NCBI GenBank assembly: GCA_030407505.1
Contig: JASDDH010000012.1
Coordinates: 35,417 to 99,416, forward strand
Direction of reading: 5' to 3'
DNA from: Planococcus sp. APC 4015
GTDB taxonomy: Bacteria > Actinomycetota > Actinomycetes > Actinomycetales > Microbacteriaceae
DNA length: 64,000 nt
Position numbers and translations under genes: made by a program. The notes beneath the pieces are model-generated. The model was not told the origin of the DNA. It made no database searches and worked only from the letters and a program-made list of their open reading frames with translations. Shown piece by piece: positions 54,930 to 63,440 of this stretch (position 1 is its first letter; every line of letters starts with the position of its first letter).

Positions 54930-56792
54930 CTATGAGCGCACGCGGGCGCGCAGCACGTCGATGCGTGCCTGCAGCTGCACCACCGTCGCCTGGGCCACGG
55001 CCGGTCCGCCGCACACGCGACGCAGCTCCGCGTGCACAGCTCCGTGCGGCTCGTTGGTCTGGCGCGCGTACAGACCGACGAGGCTGTTCAGCAGCTGCCG
55101 CTGCTCCTTCAGCGTTCGGTGCAGGGCTGCCGGCGGTGCGTCCGGAGGTCGTTCACCGGATGCCGCCTCCTCCGCCTCGCGCACCTTGCGGTGCCGGCTC
55201 TGCCGCGCCTGGCGCTGCACGAGCAGTTCGTGCACATGCTCGGGTTCGAGCAGGCCGGGGAGCCCGAGGAACTCCTCCTCCTCGATCGTGCCCGGCACGG
55301 CCAGCTGACCGAACTCCTTGCCGTCGAACAGCACCCGGTCGAAGTGGGCCAGGGACCCGAGCGCCTGGTAGGTGAACTCGTAGGTCAGAGCATCCGAGGT
55401 CGTGTCGCCGGCCTCGGCCTGGGCGAGCAGATCGTCGTCGAGCGCCCACTCGTCGTCGCCCTCGCTGTCGCGGTCGAGCGCGTGATCGCGCTCGACCTCC
55501 ATGGCGTTGGCGAGGGCGAGCAGCTGGGGCACGTTCGGGAGGAAGACGCTCGCGGTCTCTCCGCGCCGGCGTGCGCGGACGAAGCGCCCGATCGCCTGCG
55601 CGAAGAACAGCGGGGTCGAGGCGCTCGTCGCGTAGACGCCCACGGCGAGCCGCGGCACGTCGACCCCCTCGGACACCATGCGCACCGCGACCATCCAGCG
55701 GGTGGTCGCCGCCGAGAACGCTTCGATGCGCGACGACGAGTCCGCTTCGTCCGACAGCACGACCGTCGGGCTCTCGCCCGTGATGCGCTCGAGGATCGCG
55801 GCGTACGCCCGTGCCGCGGTCTGGTCGGTCGCGATCACGAGCCCGCCGGCATCCGGCACCTGCTCCCGCACCTCGGTGAGGCGACGATCGGCCGAGCGCA
55901 GCACCGCGGGGATCCACTCCCCCTCGGGATCGAGGGCCGTGCGCCACGCCTGCGACGTGATGTCCTTCGTGTTGTCCTGCCCGAGCTGGGCCTCCATCTC
56001 GTCGCCGGTCTTGGTGCGCCACCGCATCTGACCCGCGTAGACGAGGAAGAGCACGGGACGCACGACGCCGTCTTCGAGGGCACGGCGATAGCCGTAGTTG
56101 TAGTCGGTCCGCGAGATGCGGATTCCCTTGTCGTCCGGGTGATACTCGACGAACGGGATCGGCGCCGTGTCGCTGCGGAACGGCGTGCCGCTGAGCAGCA
56201 GACGACGCGTCGCCCGGTCGTACGCCTCGCGCAGGGCATCGCCCCAGCTGAGCGCGTCGCCGCCGTGGTGCACCTCGTCGAGGATCACGAGCGTGCGGCG
56301 GTCGTGGATGAGGCGCTCGTGCACCGAGGCCTTGACCGCGACCTGCGCGTAGGTCACCGCCACCCCGTGGTACTGGCGCGAGGGCATGGCGTGCCGGTTG
56401 CTGAAGGCGGGATCGAGCCGGATCGACACGCGCGCAGCAGCGTCGGCCCACTGCGTCTTCAGGTGCTCGGTCGGAGCCACCACCACGATGCGATCGACGA
56501 CCCCGCGGCGCATCAGCTCGCTGGCGAGACGCAGCGCGAAGGTGGTCTTGCCTGCACCCGGGGTGGCGGCGGCCAGGAAATCGCGCGGACCCTTGCCGAC
56601 GCCATCGGGTCCGTCCAGGCCGAAGTACAGATCGAGCGCCTCGGCCTGCCACGCCCGCAGGCGCTGGGCGGTGCCCCACGGGGCGCGCTGGGGGTAGGCG
56701 GGCGAGAGGTGCTCGGCGGCGAAGCTGCCGATGTGGGGCTCGTCATGGGCGGTGTCGCTCGGAGCGGATCCGGCGAGCGTCGCGTCGTCCAT
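54930..56792 (-). CDS. DEAD/DEAH-box (SF2) helicase of unknown role
   Basis: A 620-residue superfamily 2 ATPase with Walker A PGAGKTTF (Gly79 to Thr83), a DEVHHGGDALSWG box II, LLLSGTPFRSD motif III, and box V/VI RMVSEGVDVPRLAVGVYATSAST and QAIGRFVRAR. The C-terminal 150 residues are acidic then helical, with no recognised nuclease or Zn domain. It resembles type III restriction/UvrB-like helicases but no partner is adjacent. ATG at 56792 was chosen for the GGGAGGGGAGGA ribosome binding site; a GTG at 56831, eight bases after TAGGGT, would add 13 residues. Confidence 0.87.
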   Translation of the reverse strand: MDDATLAGSAPSDTAHDEPHIGSFAAEHLSPAYPQRAPWGTAQRLRAWQAEALDLYFGLDGPDGVGKGPRDFLAAATPGAGKTTFALRLASELMRRGVVDRIVVVAPTEHLKTQWADAAARVSIRLDPAFSNRHAMPSRQYHGVAVTYAQVAVKASVHERLIHDRRTLVILDEVHHGGDALSWGDALREAYDRATRRLLLSGTPFRSDTAPIPFVEYHPDDKGIRISRTDYNYGYRRALEDGVVRPVLFLVYAGQMRWRTKTGDEMEAQLGQDNTKDITSQAWRTALDPEGEWIPAVLRSADRRLTEVREQVPDAGGLVIATDQTAARAYAAILERITGESPTVVLSDEADSSSRIEAFSAATTRWMVAVRMVSEGVDVPRLAVGVYATSASTPLFFAQAIGRFVRARRRGETASVFLPNVPQLLALANAMEVERDHALDRDSEGDDEWALDDDLLAQAEAGDTTSDALTYEFTYQALGSLAHFDRVLFDGKEFGQLAVPGTIEEEEFLGLPGLLEPEHVHELLVQRQARQSRHRKVREAEEAASGERPPDAPPAALHRTLKEQRQLLNSLVGLYARQTNEPHGAVHAELRRVCGGPAVAQATVVQLQARIDVLRARVRS

Positions 56793-56911
56793 CGGTCCTC
56801 CCCTCCCCCGTCCGAGACCCTCGGACGGCACGAGTGACAACCCTAAACGCTCCCGCCGACGTCGAACCCGGGCGCTACGGTGGTAAGCGGTTGCGGAACG
56901 ACGGGAGGCCC

Positions 56912-57754
56912 ATGTCCGCTCACGAGGATCATCAGGATCCCGCCCAGCATCCCTGGCGACGCTACGTCGCGATCGGCGACTCGTTCACCGAAGGCATCGG
57001 CGACCCGGGCCCCGGCACCGACGACCACATCGGGTGGGCGGACCGCGTCGCCCAGGTGCTGTCGAGCCACGTGCCCGACTTCGCGTACGCCAATCTCGCC
57101 GTGCGCGGCAAGCTGATCAGGCAGATCGTGGCCACGCAGATCGAGCCCGCGCTCGATCTCAAGCCCGACCTCATCACCTTCTCGGCCGGCGGCAACGACG
57201 TGATCCGTCCGGGCAGTGATCCGGATGCCGTCGCGGAGATCTTCGAGGACGGCGTCGTGCAGCTGTCGAGTACCGGTGCCACCCTCGTCGTCTTCACCGG
57301 CATCGACACGCACTTCACGCCGGTCTTCCGCGGCATCCGGGGCAAGGTCGCGATCTACAACGAGAACATCCGCGCGATCGCCGAGAAGTACGACTGCATC
57401 GTGGCCGACCAGTGGGCGCTGAAAGAAGTGCAGGACATGCGGTTCTTCGACGACGACCGCCTGCACTACAACACCCTCGGTCACCACGAGGTCGCCCGCA
57501 TGGTGCTCCGGGCCCTCGCCGTGCCGAACGATCTCGAGCCGATGCAGCCCGATCCCATCCCCGTGCGCACGTGGCGCGAGGCTCGAACGGTCGACTTCGT
57601 GTGGGCGCGCGAGTACCTCGTGCCGTGGGTGCTCCGCCGGGTGCGGCAGCAGTCCTCGGGCGATCACATCACCGCCAAGCGACCCTCCCCGCTCCCGATG
57701 ACGACCTTCGCTCCCGCGAAGGACGCCGAGGACGAGCCGGGCGAACAGGTCTAG
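56912..57754 (+). CDS. SGNH/GDSL hydrolase family protein (second copy)
   Basis: A 280-residue SGNH hydrolase and paralogue of the gene at 24503. Block I is AIGDSFTEG with Ser24, block III is AGGNDV, and block V is DDRLHYN with Asp182 and His185. There is no signal peptide. It has a Lys/Pro-rich and acidic C-terminal extension of about 40 residues not found in the shorter copy. The ATG has GGGAGG five bases upstream. The end overlaps the TrmH-type gene on the other strand by four bases. Confidence 0.88.
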   Translation: MSAHEDHQDPAQHPWRRYVAIGDSFTEGIGDPGPGTDDHIGWADRVAQVLSSHVPDFAYANLAVRGKLIRQIVATQIEPALDLKPDLITFSAGGNDVIRPGSDPDAVAEIFEDGVVQLSSTGATLVVFTGIDTHFTPVFRGIRGKVAIYNENIRAIAEKYDCIVADQWALKEVQDMRFFDDDRLHYNTLGHHEVARMVLRALAVPNDLEPMQPDPIPVRTWREARTVDFVWAREYLVPWVLRRVRQQSSGDHITAKRPSPLPMTTFAPAKDAEDEPGEQV

Positions 57755-58557
57755 CGCGCCCGCAGCTCCCAGATCGCGACGGCGCTCGCGGCGGCGACGT
57801 TGAGCGAGTCGACCCCGCCGGCCATCGGGATCGTGACGACGGTGTCGGCCACCGCGAGAGCCCGACGGCTGAGTCCGTCGCCTTCGGCACCGAGCACGAG
57901 CGCGACCCGCTCGGGCCGGGCGGCGGCGAAGTCGTCGAGGGCCACGGCGTCGTCGGTCAGCGCGAGGGCTGCGAGGTGGAAGCCCTCGGCCGACAGCTGC
58001 GCCTTCGCGTCGCGCCACTCGGGCATCCGCGTCCACGGCACCTGGAACACCGTGCCCATGCTCACCCGCACGCTGCGTCGGTAGAGGGGGTCGGCGCACC
58101 GCGGGCTCACCAGCACGGCGTCCGCCCCGAGGCCTGCGGCCGCGCGGAAGATGGCTCCGATGTTGGTGTGATCCATGATGTCTTCGAGCACGACGACCAG
58201 TCGGGCACCGGCGACGACGTCGGCGAGAGGCGGGAGGGCAGGGCGGTGCATCGACGCCAGGATGCCGCGGTGGACGGCGTATCCGGTGAGGCCCTCCGCG
58301 ACCTCGGCCGAGACGACGTAGACGGGCACGTCGGACTGCTCGGCGAACAGGCGCTCGGCATCGGGGAGCCACTTCTCCTGCACCAGCACCGACCGGGGGC
58401 GGTGCCCCGCCGCCAGCGCCCGCGCGATGACCTTGGCCGATTCGGCGATGTACAGGCCGCCGGCCGGTTCGAGCACACGCCGCAGCGCGACATCGGTCAG
58501 GTCGCGGTAGTCGACGAGCCGGTCATCGCCCGCATCCTGCACCGTCTCCGTCCGCAC
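57751..58557 (-). CDS. TrmH/SpoU family RNA methyltransferase
   Basis: A 268-residue SPOUT methyltransferase with an N-terminal L30e-like RNA-binding domain (about residues 15-95) and a knotted SpoU domain. Motif 1 is LEDIMDHTNIGAIFRAAAGLGADAVLVS, motif 2 ALVLGAEGDGLSRR and motif 3 VTIPMAGGVDSLNVAAASAVA. These methylate 2'-OH groups of rRNA or tRNA; the target is not predictable. GTG start; minus-strand GATAGT lies six bases upstream. It is convergent with the SGNH gene. Confidence 0.92.
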   Translation of the reverse strand: MRTETVQDAGDDRLVDYRDLTDVALRRVLEPAGGLYIAESAKVIARALAAGHRPRSVLVQEKWLPDAERLFAEQSDVPVYVVSAEVAEGLTGYAVHRGILASMHRPALPPLADVVAGARLVVVLEDIMDHTNIGAIFRAAAGLGADAVLVSPRCADPLYRRSVRVSMGTVFQVPWTRMPEWRDAKAQLSAEGFHLAALALTDDAVALDDFAAARPERVALVLGAEGDGLSRRALAVADTVVTIPMAGGVDSLNVAAASAVAIWELRAR

Positions 58558-58563
58558 GCGTCC

Positions 58564-58569
58564 ACTATC
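58564..58569 (-). promoter_or_regulatory. -10 element of the TrmH-type gene (leaderless)
   Basis: Minus-strand GATAGT ends six bases before the GTG at 58557; it matches TANNNT in all but the first two bases. Confidence 0.35.
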
Positions 58570-58600
58570 GCACGCGCGATCTCGGTGAAACGGACCGGCC

Positions 58601-58606
58601 TAGACT
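58601..58606 (+). promoter_or_regulatory. Possible -10 box of the sirtuin gene
   Basis: TAGACT lies 19 bases before the GTG at 58626, leaving a leader of about a dozen bases. Confidence 0.35.
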
Positions 58607-58625
58607 CGGTGGCGGGGGTGATCGG

Positions 58626-59468
58626 GTGACATCGGCGATCGATCAGGATGCCGCGGCAGCGGTCTCGGCGGCCGTCGACGCGCTCTCGGGTCGACGCATC
58701 GCGATCCTGACCGGCGCGGGGGTCTCGACCGACTCCGGCATCCCGGACTATCGGGGCAACGGCGCCCCCACACGCACCCCCATGACGGTCGAGCAGTACC
58801 TCTCGAGCGAAGACCACCGCCGACGCTACTGGGTGGGCAGCCACCTGGGGTGGAAGGCCTTCGCCGCCGCCGCACCGAACCCGGGACACCTGGCGATCGC
58901 GAGACTCGAGGAGCGGGGGCTGGCGACCGGCGTGGTGACGCAGAACGTCGACGGACTGCACGTGCGCGCCGGCAGCAGGCGGGTCGTCGAGCTGCACGGC
59001 ACGATGCGCCGGATCTTCTGCACGCAGTGCGGACAGGTCTTCGACCGGCGAGACATGGCCGTGCGCGTGGAAGCCGACAATCCCTGGATCACCGTCCCCG
59101 AGAACGTGCCGCTCGGACCCGACGGCGACGTGCTCCCCGAGAACACGACCGGATTCCTCGTGCCGTCGTGCAGCGTGTGCGAGGGCATGCTCAAGCCCGA
59201 CGTGGTGTTCTTCGGCGAGTTCATCCCCGCCGAGAAGTTCCGCGAGGCCGAGCAGCTCGTGCGCGGCAGCGACGCCCTCATCATCGCCGGTTCGTCGCTC
59301 GTCGTGAACAGCGGGATCCGCCTGCTGGACCGCGCCCGGCGCCGGCGGCTGCCGATCGTCATCGTCAACCGCGGAGCCACGCGCGGAGACTCCCGGGCGA
59401 CGGTCAAGATCGAGGCGGGCACGAGCGAGGTCTTCGCGATGCTCGCCGAATCCCTGCCCGCACTCTGA
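58626..59468 (+). CDS. Sir2 family NAD-dependent protein deacylase
   Basis: A 280-residue sirtuin that removes acyl groups from lysines using NAD+. It shows LTGAGVSTDSGIPDYRG (NAD binding, residues 28-44), TQNVDGLH (105-112), catalytic His124 in ELHGTM, and a four-cysteine zinc site (Cys132, Cys135, Cys182, Cys185). The insertion between the two cysteine pairs is longer than in compact bacterial CobB, as in class II-like enzymes. GTG start at 58626; an in-frame upstream start is not evident. Confidence 0.93.
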   Translation: MTSAIDQDAAAAVSAAVDALSGRRIAILTGAGVSTDSGIPDYRGNGAPTRTPMTVEQYLSSEDHRRRYWVGSHLGWKAFAAAAPNPGHLAIARLEERGLATGVVTQNVDGLHVRAGSRRVVELHGTMRRIFCTQCGQVFDRRDMAVRVEADNPWITVPENVPLGPDGDVLPENTTGFLVPSCSVCEGMLKPDVVFFGEFIPAEKFREAEQLVRGSDALIIAGSSLVVNSGIRLLDRARRRRLPIVIVNRGATRGDSRATVKIEAGTSEVFAMLAESLPAL

Positions 59469-59472
59469 CGTC

Positions 59473-59478
59473 TAGGCT
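59473..59478 (+). promoter_or_regulatory. -10 element of the histidine phosphatase gene (leaderless)
   Basis: TAGGCT ends six bases before the GTG at 59485. Confidence 0.5.
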
Positions 59479-59484
59479 CGAACG

Positions 59485-60090
59485 GTGACGACCATCATCC
59501 TCGTCCGCCACGGCGAGACCGACTGGAACCGTGACCGGCGCATCCAGGGCCGCACCGACATCCCGTTGAACGACAGGGGCCGTCAGCAGGCACGGGATGC
59601 CGCGGCGGCGCTGCGTGCGCAGCTCGGCGACGTGGATCCCCTGGTCGTCTCGAGCGACCTGTCCCGCGCGCGGGAGACGGCCGAGATCATCGCCCACGGC
59701 CTCGGGGTGGAGCTGACGCGGGAGTACGTCGAACTGCGTGAGCGCGCCTACGGCGACGCCGAGGGTCTCGACACGGCCGAGTTCTTCGCACGCTGGGGCG
59801 ACTGGTACACCGCCGAGGTGCCCGGCGCCGAGGCGCGCGACGACCTGCGCCGACGCGCGATCGACGCGCTGCAGCTCGTCGTGAGGGATGCCCGGCGCGA
59901 CGCCGCGCCGGCCTCGCCGCCCGTGGTGATCGTGTCGCACGGCGCCCTGATCCGCGAGGTGATCCTGCACGCCACCGCCGGCGAGCTCCCGCCCGTCGGC
60001 GAGCGACTGGCCAACGGCGCAAGCTTCACCTTCCTCCTCGAGCGGGAACGACTGAGCATGCGCACGTACGCGGGTTCCGCCCTACGCTGA
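59485..60090 (+). CDS. Histidine phosphatase family protein (phosphoglycerate mutase-like)
   Basis: A 201-residue branch 1 histidine phosphatase. The RHGETDWN motif has catalytic Arg8 and phospho-acceptor His9, with the second Arg in VSSDLSRARETAE, Glu in YVELRERAYGDAEG, and the second His in VIVSHGALIREV. Members include phosphoglycerate mutase, CobC and many promiscuous phosphatases; the size and ERAYGDAEG segment suit a phosphatase more than a true glycolytic mutase. GTG start with TAGGCT six bases upstream. Confidence 0.9.
   Translation: MTTIILVRHGETDWNRDRRIQGRTDIPLNDRGRQQARDAAAALRAQLGDVDPLVVSSDLSRARETAEIIAHGLGVELTREYVELRERAYGDAEGLDTAEFFARWGDWYTAEVPGAEARDDLRRRAIDALQLVVRDARRDAAPASPPVVIVSHGALIREVILHATAGELPPVGERLANGASFTFLLERERLSMRTYAGSALR
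60083..60088 (+). promoter_or_regulatory. -10 element of the DUF1801 gene (leaderless)
   Basis: TACGCT ends six bases before the ATG at 60095; it lies across the stop codon of the preceding gene. Confidence 0.45.
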
Positions 60091-60094
60091 GCGC

Positions 60095-60445
60095 ATGGCC
60101 GCTCCCCTCACGATCGACGAGTACATCGCCGGGCAGCCGGCTGACGTCGCCGAGCGGCTCCGGCGCATCCGCGAGATCATCGAGGCCGAGGTGCCCGATC
60201 CCGAGGAGAAGATCCGGTACGGGATGCCCGCCGTCATGCTCGGCGGACGATACGCCCTCCACTTCGCCGGGTGGAAGAAGCACATCGGGCTTTATCCCGT
60301 GCCACGACTCGATGAGCCGCTCGAGTCCGAGCTCGCGCCGCATCGCTCCGAGAAGGACTCGGTCGTCTTCCCGCACACGAAGCCCGTGCCCTACGACCTC
60401 ATCCGCCGGGTGACGGCGGCGATCGTCGAGCGTCGACGGGGCTGA
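60095..60445 (+). CDS. DUF1801 (YdhG/frataxin-like) family protein
   Basis: A 116-residue single-domain protein of the DUF1801/YdhG family: IDEYIAGQPADVAERLRRIREIIEAEVPDPEEKIRYGMPAV followed by HFAGWKKHIGLYPVP and the end helix PYDLIRRVTAAIVERR. The fold resembles B. subtilis Fra (YdhG), proposed as an iron chaperone, but most members are uncharacterised. It starts four bases after the phosphatase stop yet has its own TACGCT six bases upstream. Confidence 0.85.
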   Translation: MAAPLTIDEYIAGQPADVAERLRRIREIIEAEVPDPEEKIRYGMPAVMLGGRYALHFAGWKKHIGLYPVPRLDEPLESELAPHRSEKDSVVFPHTKPVPYDLIRRVTAAIVERRRG

Positions 60446-60735
60446 CGTCGGCAGCCCGTCGCGGTCCGCCTCGCCTCAGGATGCCGTCTCGAGCCCGTCA
60501 GGGTGCCGGTTCACAGACGTGGGCCCGGCTCCGTCACCGGTGGTCTCACGATCGCACACCCGCACGTGCGGCATCCAGCCACCCGCGCGACCTGCAGTCC
60601 GGTCGGGTCCCACGAACGGCGGCTCCCTTCGCCGCCGGGCGTGCACTCGTGAGACACGCCGCCGCGACGACGGAGGTGCGAGCCGCTGCTGGCGCGAAGC
60701 CCGCGGCCTGCGGTCTGGGCCCGTTTCGGCGACGT
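60446..60735. other. Intergenic stretch without a supported feature
   Basis: About 290 bases between two convergent transcripts. Both strands have open frames simply because of the high GC, but none starts with a ribosome binding site or resembles a known protein. I see a small GGCGGC/GCCGCC hairpin near 60622 and nothing else. Confidence 0.6.
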
Positions 60736-60960
60736 TCAGTCCGCGAAACGCAGCCGCCGGCGTGCCAGCTCCTCCGAGAGGATGCGGATCGCCTTCGGCC
60801 CGAGCCCGTGGACGGCGAGGATCTCGCGCTCGGGATGCCGCGCCAGCTCGGCGTAGGTGGTGATCCCGTACGCGGCGAGCTCGCGCGTCGCGACTCTGCC
60901 GATGCGAGGCGTCAGCTCGCCGGCCGCACGTCCGTGCTCTCCCGACGCCCGCTCGATCAC
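60736..60960 (-). CDS. Small helix-hairpin-helix protein
   Basis: A 74-residue protein consisting almost only of a tandem helix-hairpin-helix domain (LTPRIGRVATRELAAYGITTYAELARHP and ILAVHGLGPKAIRILSEELARRRL). HhH domains bind the DNA backbone non-specifically; stand-alone copies of this size are common and unassigned. The GTG start is in a four-base overlap with the stop of the CitE-like gene, so it is the last member of that operon, although its likely role does not fit acyl-CoA metabolism. Confidence 0.78.
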   Translation of the reverse strand: MIERASGEHGRAAGELTPRIGRVATRELAAYGITTYAELARHPEREILAVHGLGPKAIRILSEELARRRLRFAD

Positions 60961-61769
60961 GACGTGACCCGTCGCAGCACCGACCGGGCGTGCCGGAGCA
61001 CGGGCTCGTCGACCATGCGTCCGTCGTGGGTGAAGACCCCGCGCTCACCGTCGGCGGCGGACAGCACAGCCTGCGCCCACGCGATCGTGTCGGCGTCGGG
61101 CCGATACGCGGCGCGGATCGTCGCCACCTGGCTGGGGTGGATGCAGGCGGTCGCCGCGAAACCCGAGGCCGCGGCATCCGCTGCCTCGAAGAAGAGCCCG
61201 TCGACGTCGTCGATCGCCAGGTGCACGGCATCGATCGCGGCCTTGCCCCGGGCGCCCGCGGCGAGCAGCACCCGAGCGCGGGCGAACCGCGCGATGTCAC
61301 GGTAGCGGCCGTCTGGGAATCGACTCGAGGTCCCGCCCAGCGATGCGACGAGATCTTCGGCGCCCCACATCAGCCCCACGACGTTGTCGAGCGCGGCGAT
61401 GCGATCCGCCTGCGCGACGCCCTTCGCCGTCTCGCACAGCGCGATCACCTCGAAGCGCCCGTCGATGCGAGCGAGGCGCTTCGGCGACTGCGACTTCGCG
61501 ACCATGACGCGCCGGTAGTCGGTCTGCGAGAGGGTGGCGAGATCGGCGACGAATGCATCGGTCTCGGGGGGATTGATCCGCACGATCACCCGTGCCGGAT
61601 CCAGGTCGGATTCGATGAGCGCGCCTCGCGCCGCGGCCTTCGCGGCGGGCGCGACCGCGTCTTCGAGGTCGAGGATCACCGCGTCGGCGCGGTCGAGCGC
61701 CTTGGCGTATCGCTCCGGCCGGTCGGCGGGACAGAACAGGATCGCCGGCCCGAGATCGGATGTGCTCAT
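60957..61769 (-). CDS. HpcH/HpaI aldolase/citrate lyase beta-like (CitE) protein
   Basis: A 270-residue CitE-type TIM barrel. It begins ILFCPADRPERYAKALDRADAVILDLEDAVAP, has the conserved Arg in VIVRINPPETD, and the acidic metal ligands in ALCETAKGV and LMWGAEDLVASLGG. Stand-alone CitE-like enzymes are malyl-CoA, beta-methylmalyl-CoA or citramalyl-CoA lyases rather than citrate lyase subunits. Translationally coupled to MaoC upstream (ATGA) and HhH downstream (GTGA). It fits a catabolic acyl-CoA pathway. Confidence 0.9.
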   Translation of the reverse strand: MSTSDLGPAILFCPADRPERYAKALDRADAVILDLEDAVAPAAKAAARGALIESDLDPARVIVRINPPETDAFVADLATLSQTDYRRVMVAKSQSPKRLARIDGRFEVIALCETAKGVAQADRIAALDNVVGLMWGAEDLVASLGGTSSRFPDGRYRDIARFARARVLLAAGARGKAAIDAVHLAIDDVDGLFFEAADAAASGFAATACIHPSQVATIRAAYRPDADTIAWAQAVLSAADGERGVFTHDGRMVDEPVLRHARSVLRRVTS

Positions 61770-62278
61770 GTCTGCCCTCCGCCGGATGCCGCGCGCCCGT
61801 CTCCCGACCCGACAGCCGGCGCGCAGAGCATCAGCGCGACGCGGGTGGCCAAGGCCACCACGACGTCATCCTGGTTCCGGCCGGTGTGGCGCATCGTGAC
61901 AAGACCCTGCCCCGGACGCGACGCCGACGGTCGCGCAGCGAGGATCTCGGTGTCGACGTAGAGCGTGTCGCCGTGGAACAGCGGTGCGGGAAAGCCCACA
62001 TCGGTCATGCCGAGCTGGGCGACCAGGGTGCCCTGGGTGATCTGCGAGACCGACGCGCCGACCATCGTCGACAGCGTCCACATCGAATTCATGAGGCGCT
62101 GACCGAACGGCTGCGTGGCCGAGAACGCGGCATCCAGGTGCAGAGCCTGCGTGTTCATCGTGAGAGACGAGAACAGCACGTTGTCTGCCTCGGTCGCCGT
62201 GCGGCCCGGCCGGTGCAGGTAGCGCGCACCGACCTCGCATTCCTCGAAGTAGAGCCCCCGCTGGACGATGTCGGTCAC
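61766..62278 (-). CDS. MaoC family dehydratase
   Basis: A 170-residue hotdog hydratase. It has the MaoC N-terminal segment RGLYFEECEVGARYLHRPGRT with TEADNVLFSSLTMNTQALHLD, where the Asp and His of the hydratase motif lie (NTQALHLDAAF), and the later LYVDTEILAARPSAS strand. It probably hydrates an enoyl-CoA, or mesaconyl-CoA given the CitE partner. The GTG start lies four bases after the acyl-CoA dehydrogenase stop, and the end overlaps citE by four bases. Confidence 0.9.
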   Translation of the reverse strand: MTDIVQRGLYFEECEVGARYLHRPGRTATEADNVLFSSLTMNTQALHLDAAFSATQPFGQRLMNSMWTLSTMVGASVSQITQGTLVAQLGMTDVGFPAPLFHGDTLYVDTEILAARPSASRPGQGLVTMRHTGRNQDDVVVALATRVALMLCAPAVGSGDGRAASGGGQT

Positions 62279-62282
62279 GGTT

Positions 62283-63434
62283 TCACGCTACTCCGAGGGC
62301 ACGCGCGATGACGAGCAGCTGTACTTCGGTCGTCCCCTCGCCGATCTCGAGGATCTTCGAATCGCGATAGTGGCGCGCCACCGCGTACTCGTTCATGAAG
62401 CCGTTGCCGCCGAAGATCTGCGTGGCATCACGCGCGTTGTCCATGGCCGCATCGCTCGCCGTGAGCTTCGCGATGGCCGCCTCGGTCTTGAACGGCTTGC
62501 CGGCATCGCGCAGGCGCGCCGCATGGTGCCAGGCGAGTCGGGCGTTGTGCACGCGCAGCTGCATGCGTGCGATCGTGAACTGGATGCTCTGCCGGGTCGA
62601 GAGCGGCTCACCGAACACGGTGCGCTTCTTGGCGTAGTCCGCCGCCGCCTCGAGACAGCCTTCCGCCGCACCCGTCGACAGCGCCGCGATCGCGATGCGG
62701 CCCTCGTCGAGGATGTGCAGGAAGTTCGCGAAGCCTCGCCCGGGCTCCCCCAGCAGGTTCGCCTCGGGAACCCGTGCATCGACGAACGTGAGCGGATGCG
62801 TGTCGGAGGCGTGCCAGCCGACCTTGTCGTAGGGCGCCTCGACGGTGAACCCCGGGGTTCCGTTCGGCACGATGATCGTCGAGATCTGCTTGCGACCGTC
62901 CACCTCGCCGGTGACCGCGGTCACCGTGACGAACCGGGTGATCGGCGTGCCGGAGTTCGTGATGAACTGCTTGGAACCGTTGAGGACCCACTCGTCGCCA
63001 TCGAGACGCGCGGTGGTGCGGGTGGCGCCGGCGTCCGATCCCGCCTCGGGCTCGGTCAGACCGAAGCCCGCCAGCGCCTCGCCGGCGAGCAGATCGGGCA
63101 GGAACTCGCGCTTCTGGCCTTCCGTGCCGAAGCGGAAGACCGGCATCGCTCCCAGCGACACCCCGGCTTCGAGTGTGATCGCGATCGACTGGTCGACGCG
63201 GCCGAGTCCCTCGATCGCCAGGCAGAGTGCGAAGTAGTCACCACCCTGGCCGCCGTGCTCTTCGGGGAACGGCAGGCCGAAGAGCCCCAGCTCCCCCATC
63301 TGCCGTACGACGTCCATCGAGAGCGTCTTCGTCCGGTCGGCTTCGTAGGCCTGCGGAGCGACGACCTCGTCGGCGAACTCGCGCACCAGGCGGGCGAGCT
63401 CGCGCTCGTCGTCGGTGAGATCGTGGTGATCCAT
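62283..63434 (-). CDS. Acyl-CoA dehydrogenase
   Basis: A 383-residue FAD enzyme that oxidises acyl-CoA to enoyl-CoA. It has the signature GFGLTEPEAGSDAGA (FAD/substrate), FITNSGTP, the catalytic base region near AIAALSTGAAEGCLEAAADYAKKR, and the C-terminal DATQIFGGNGFMNEYAVARHYRDSKILEIGEGT. The last resembles isovaleryl- or 2-methyl-branched acyl-CoA dehydrogenases, and the neighbouring biotin carboxylase fits leucine or branched-chain acid breakdown. ATG at 63434 with AGGAG four bases upstream. Confidence 0.93.
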   Translation of the reverse strand: MDHHDLTDDERELARLVREFADEVVAPQAYEADRTKTLSMDVVRQMGELGLFGLPFPEEHGGQGGDYFALCLAIEGLGRVDQSIAITLEAGVSLGAMPVFRFGTEGQKREFLPDLLAGEALAGFGLTEPEAGSDAGATRTTARLDGDEWVLNGSKQFITNSGTPITRFVTVTAVTGEVDGRKQISTIIVPNGTPGFTVEAPYDKVGWHASDTHPLTFVDARVPEANLLGEPGRGFANFLHILDEGRIAIAALSTGAAEGCLEAAADYAKKRTVFGEPLSTRQSIQFTIARMQLRVHNARLAWHHAARLRDAGKPFKTEAAIAKLTASDAAMDNARDATQIFGGNGFMNEYAVARHYRDSKILEIGEGTTEVQLLVIARALGVA

Positions 63435-63440
63435 GTTTCT

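Noticed and set aside
60446..60735. Possible small genes or an RNA between convergent transcripts
   Set aside because: Open frames occur on both strands but without starts, ribosome binding sites, motifs or stable structure that I can support.
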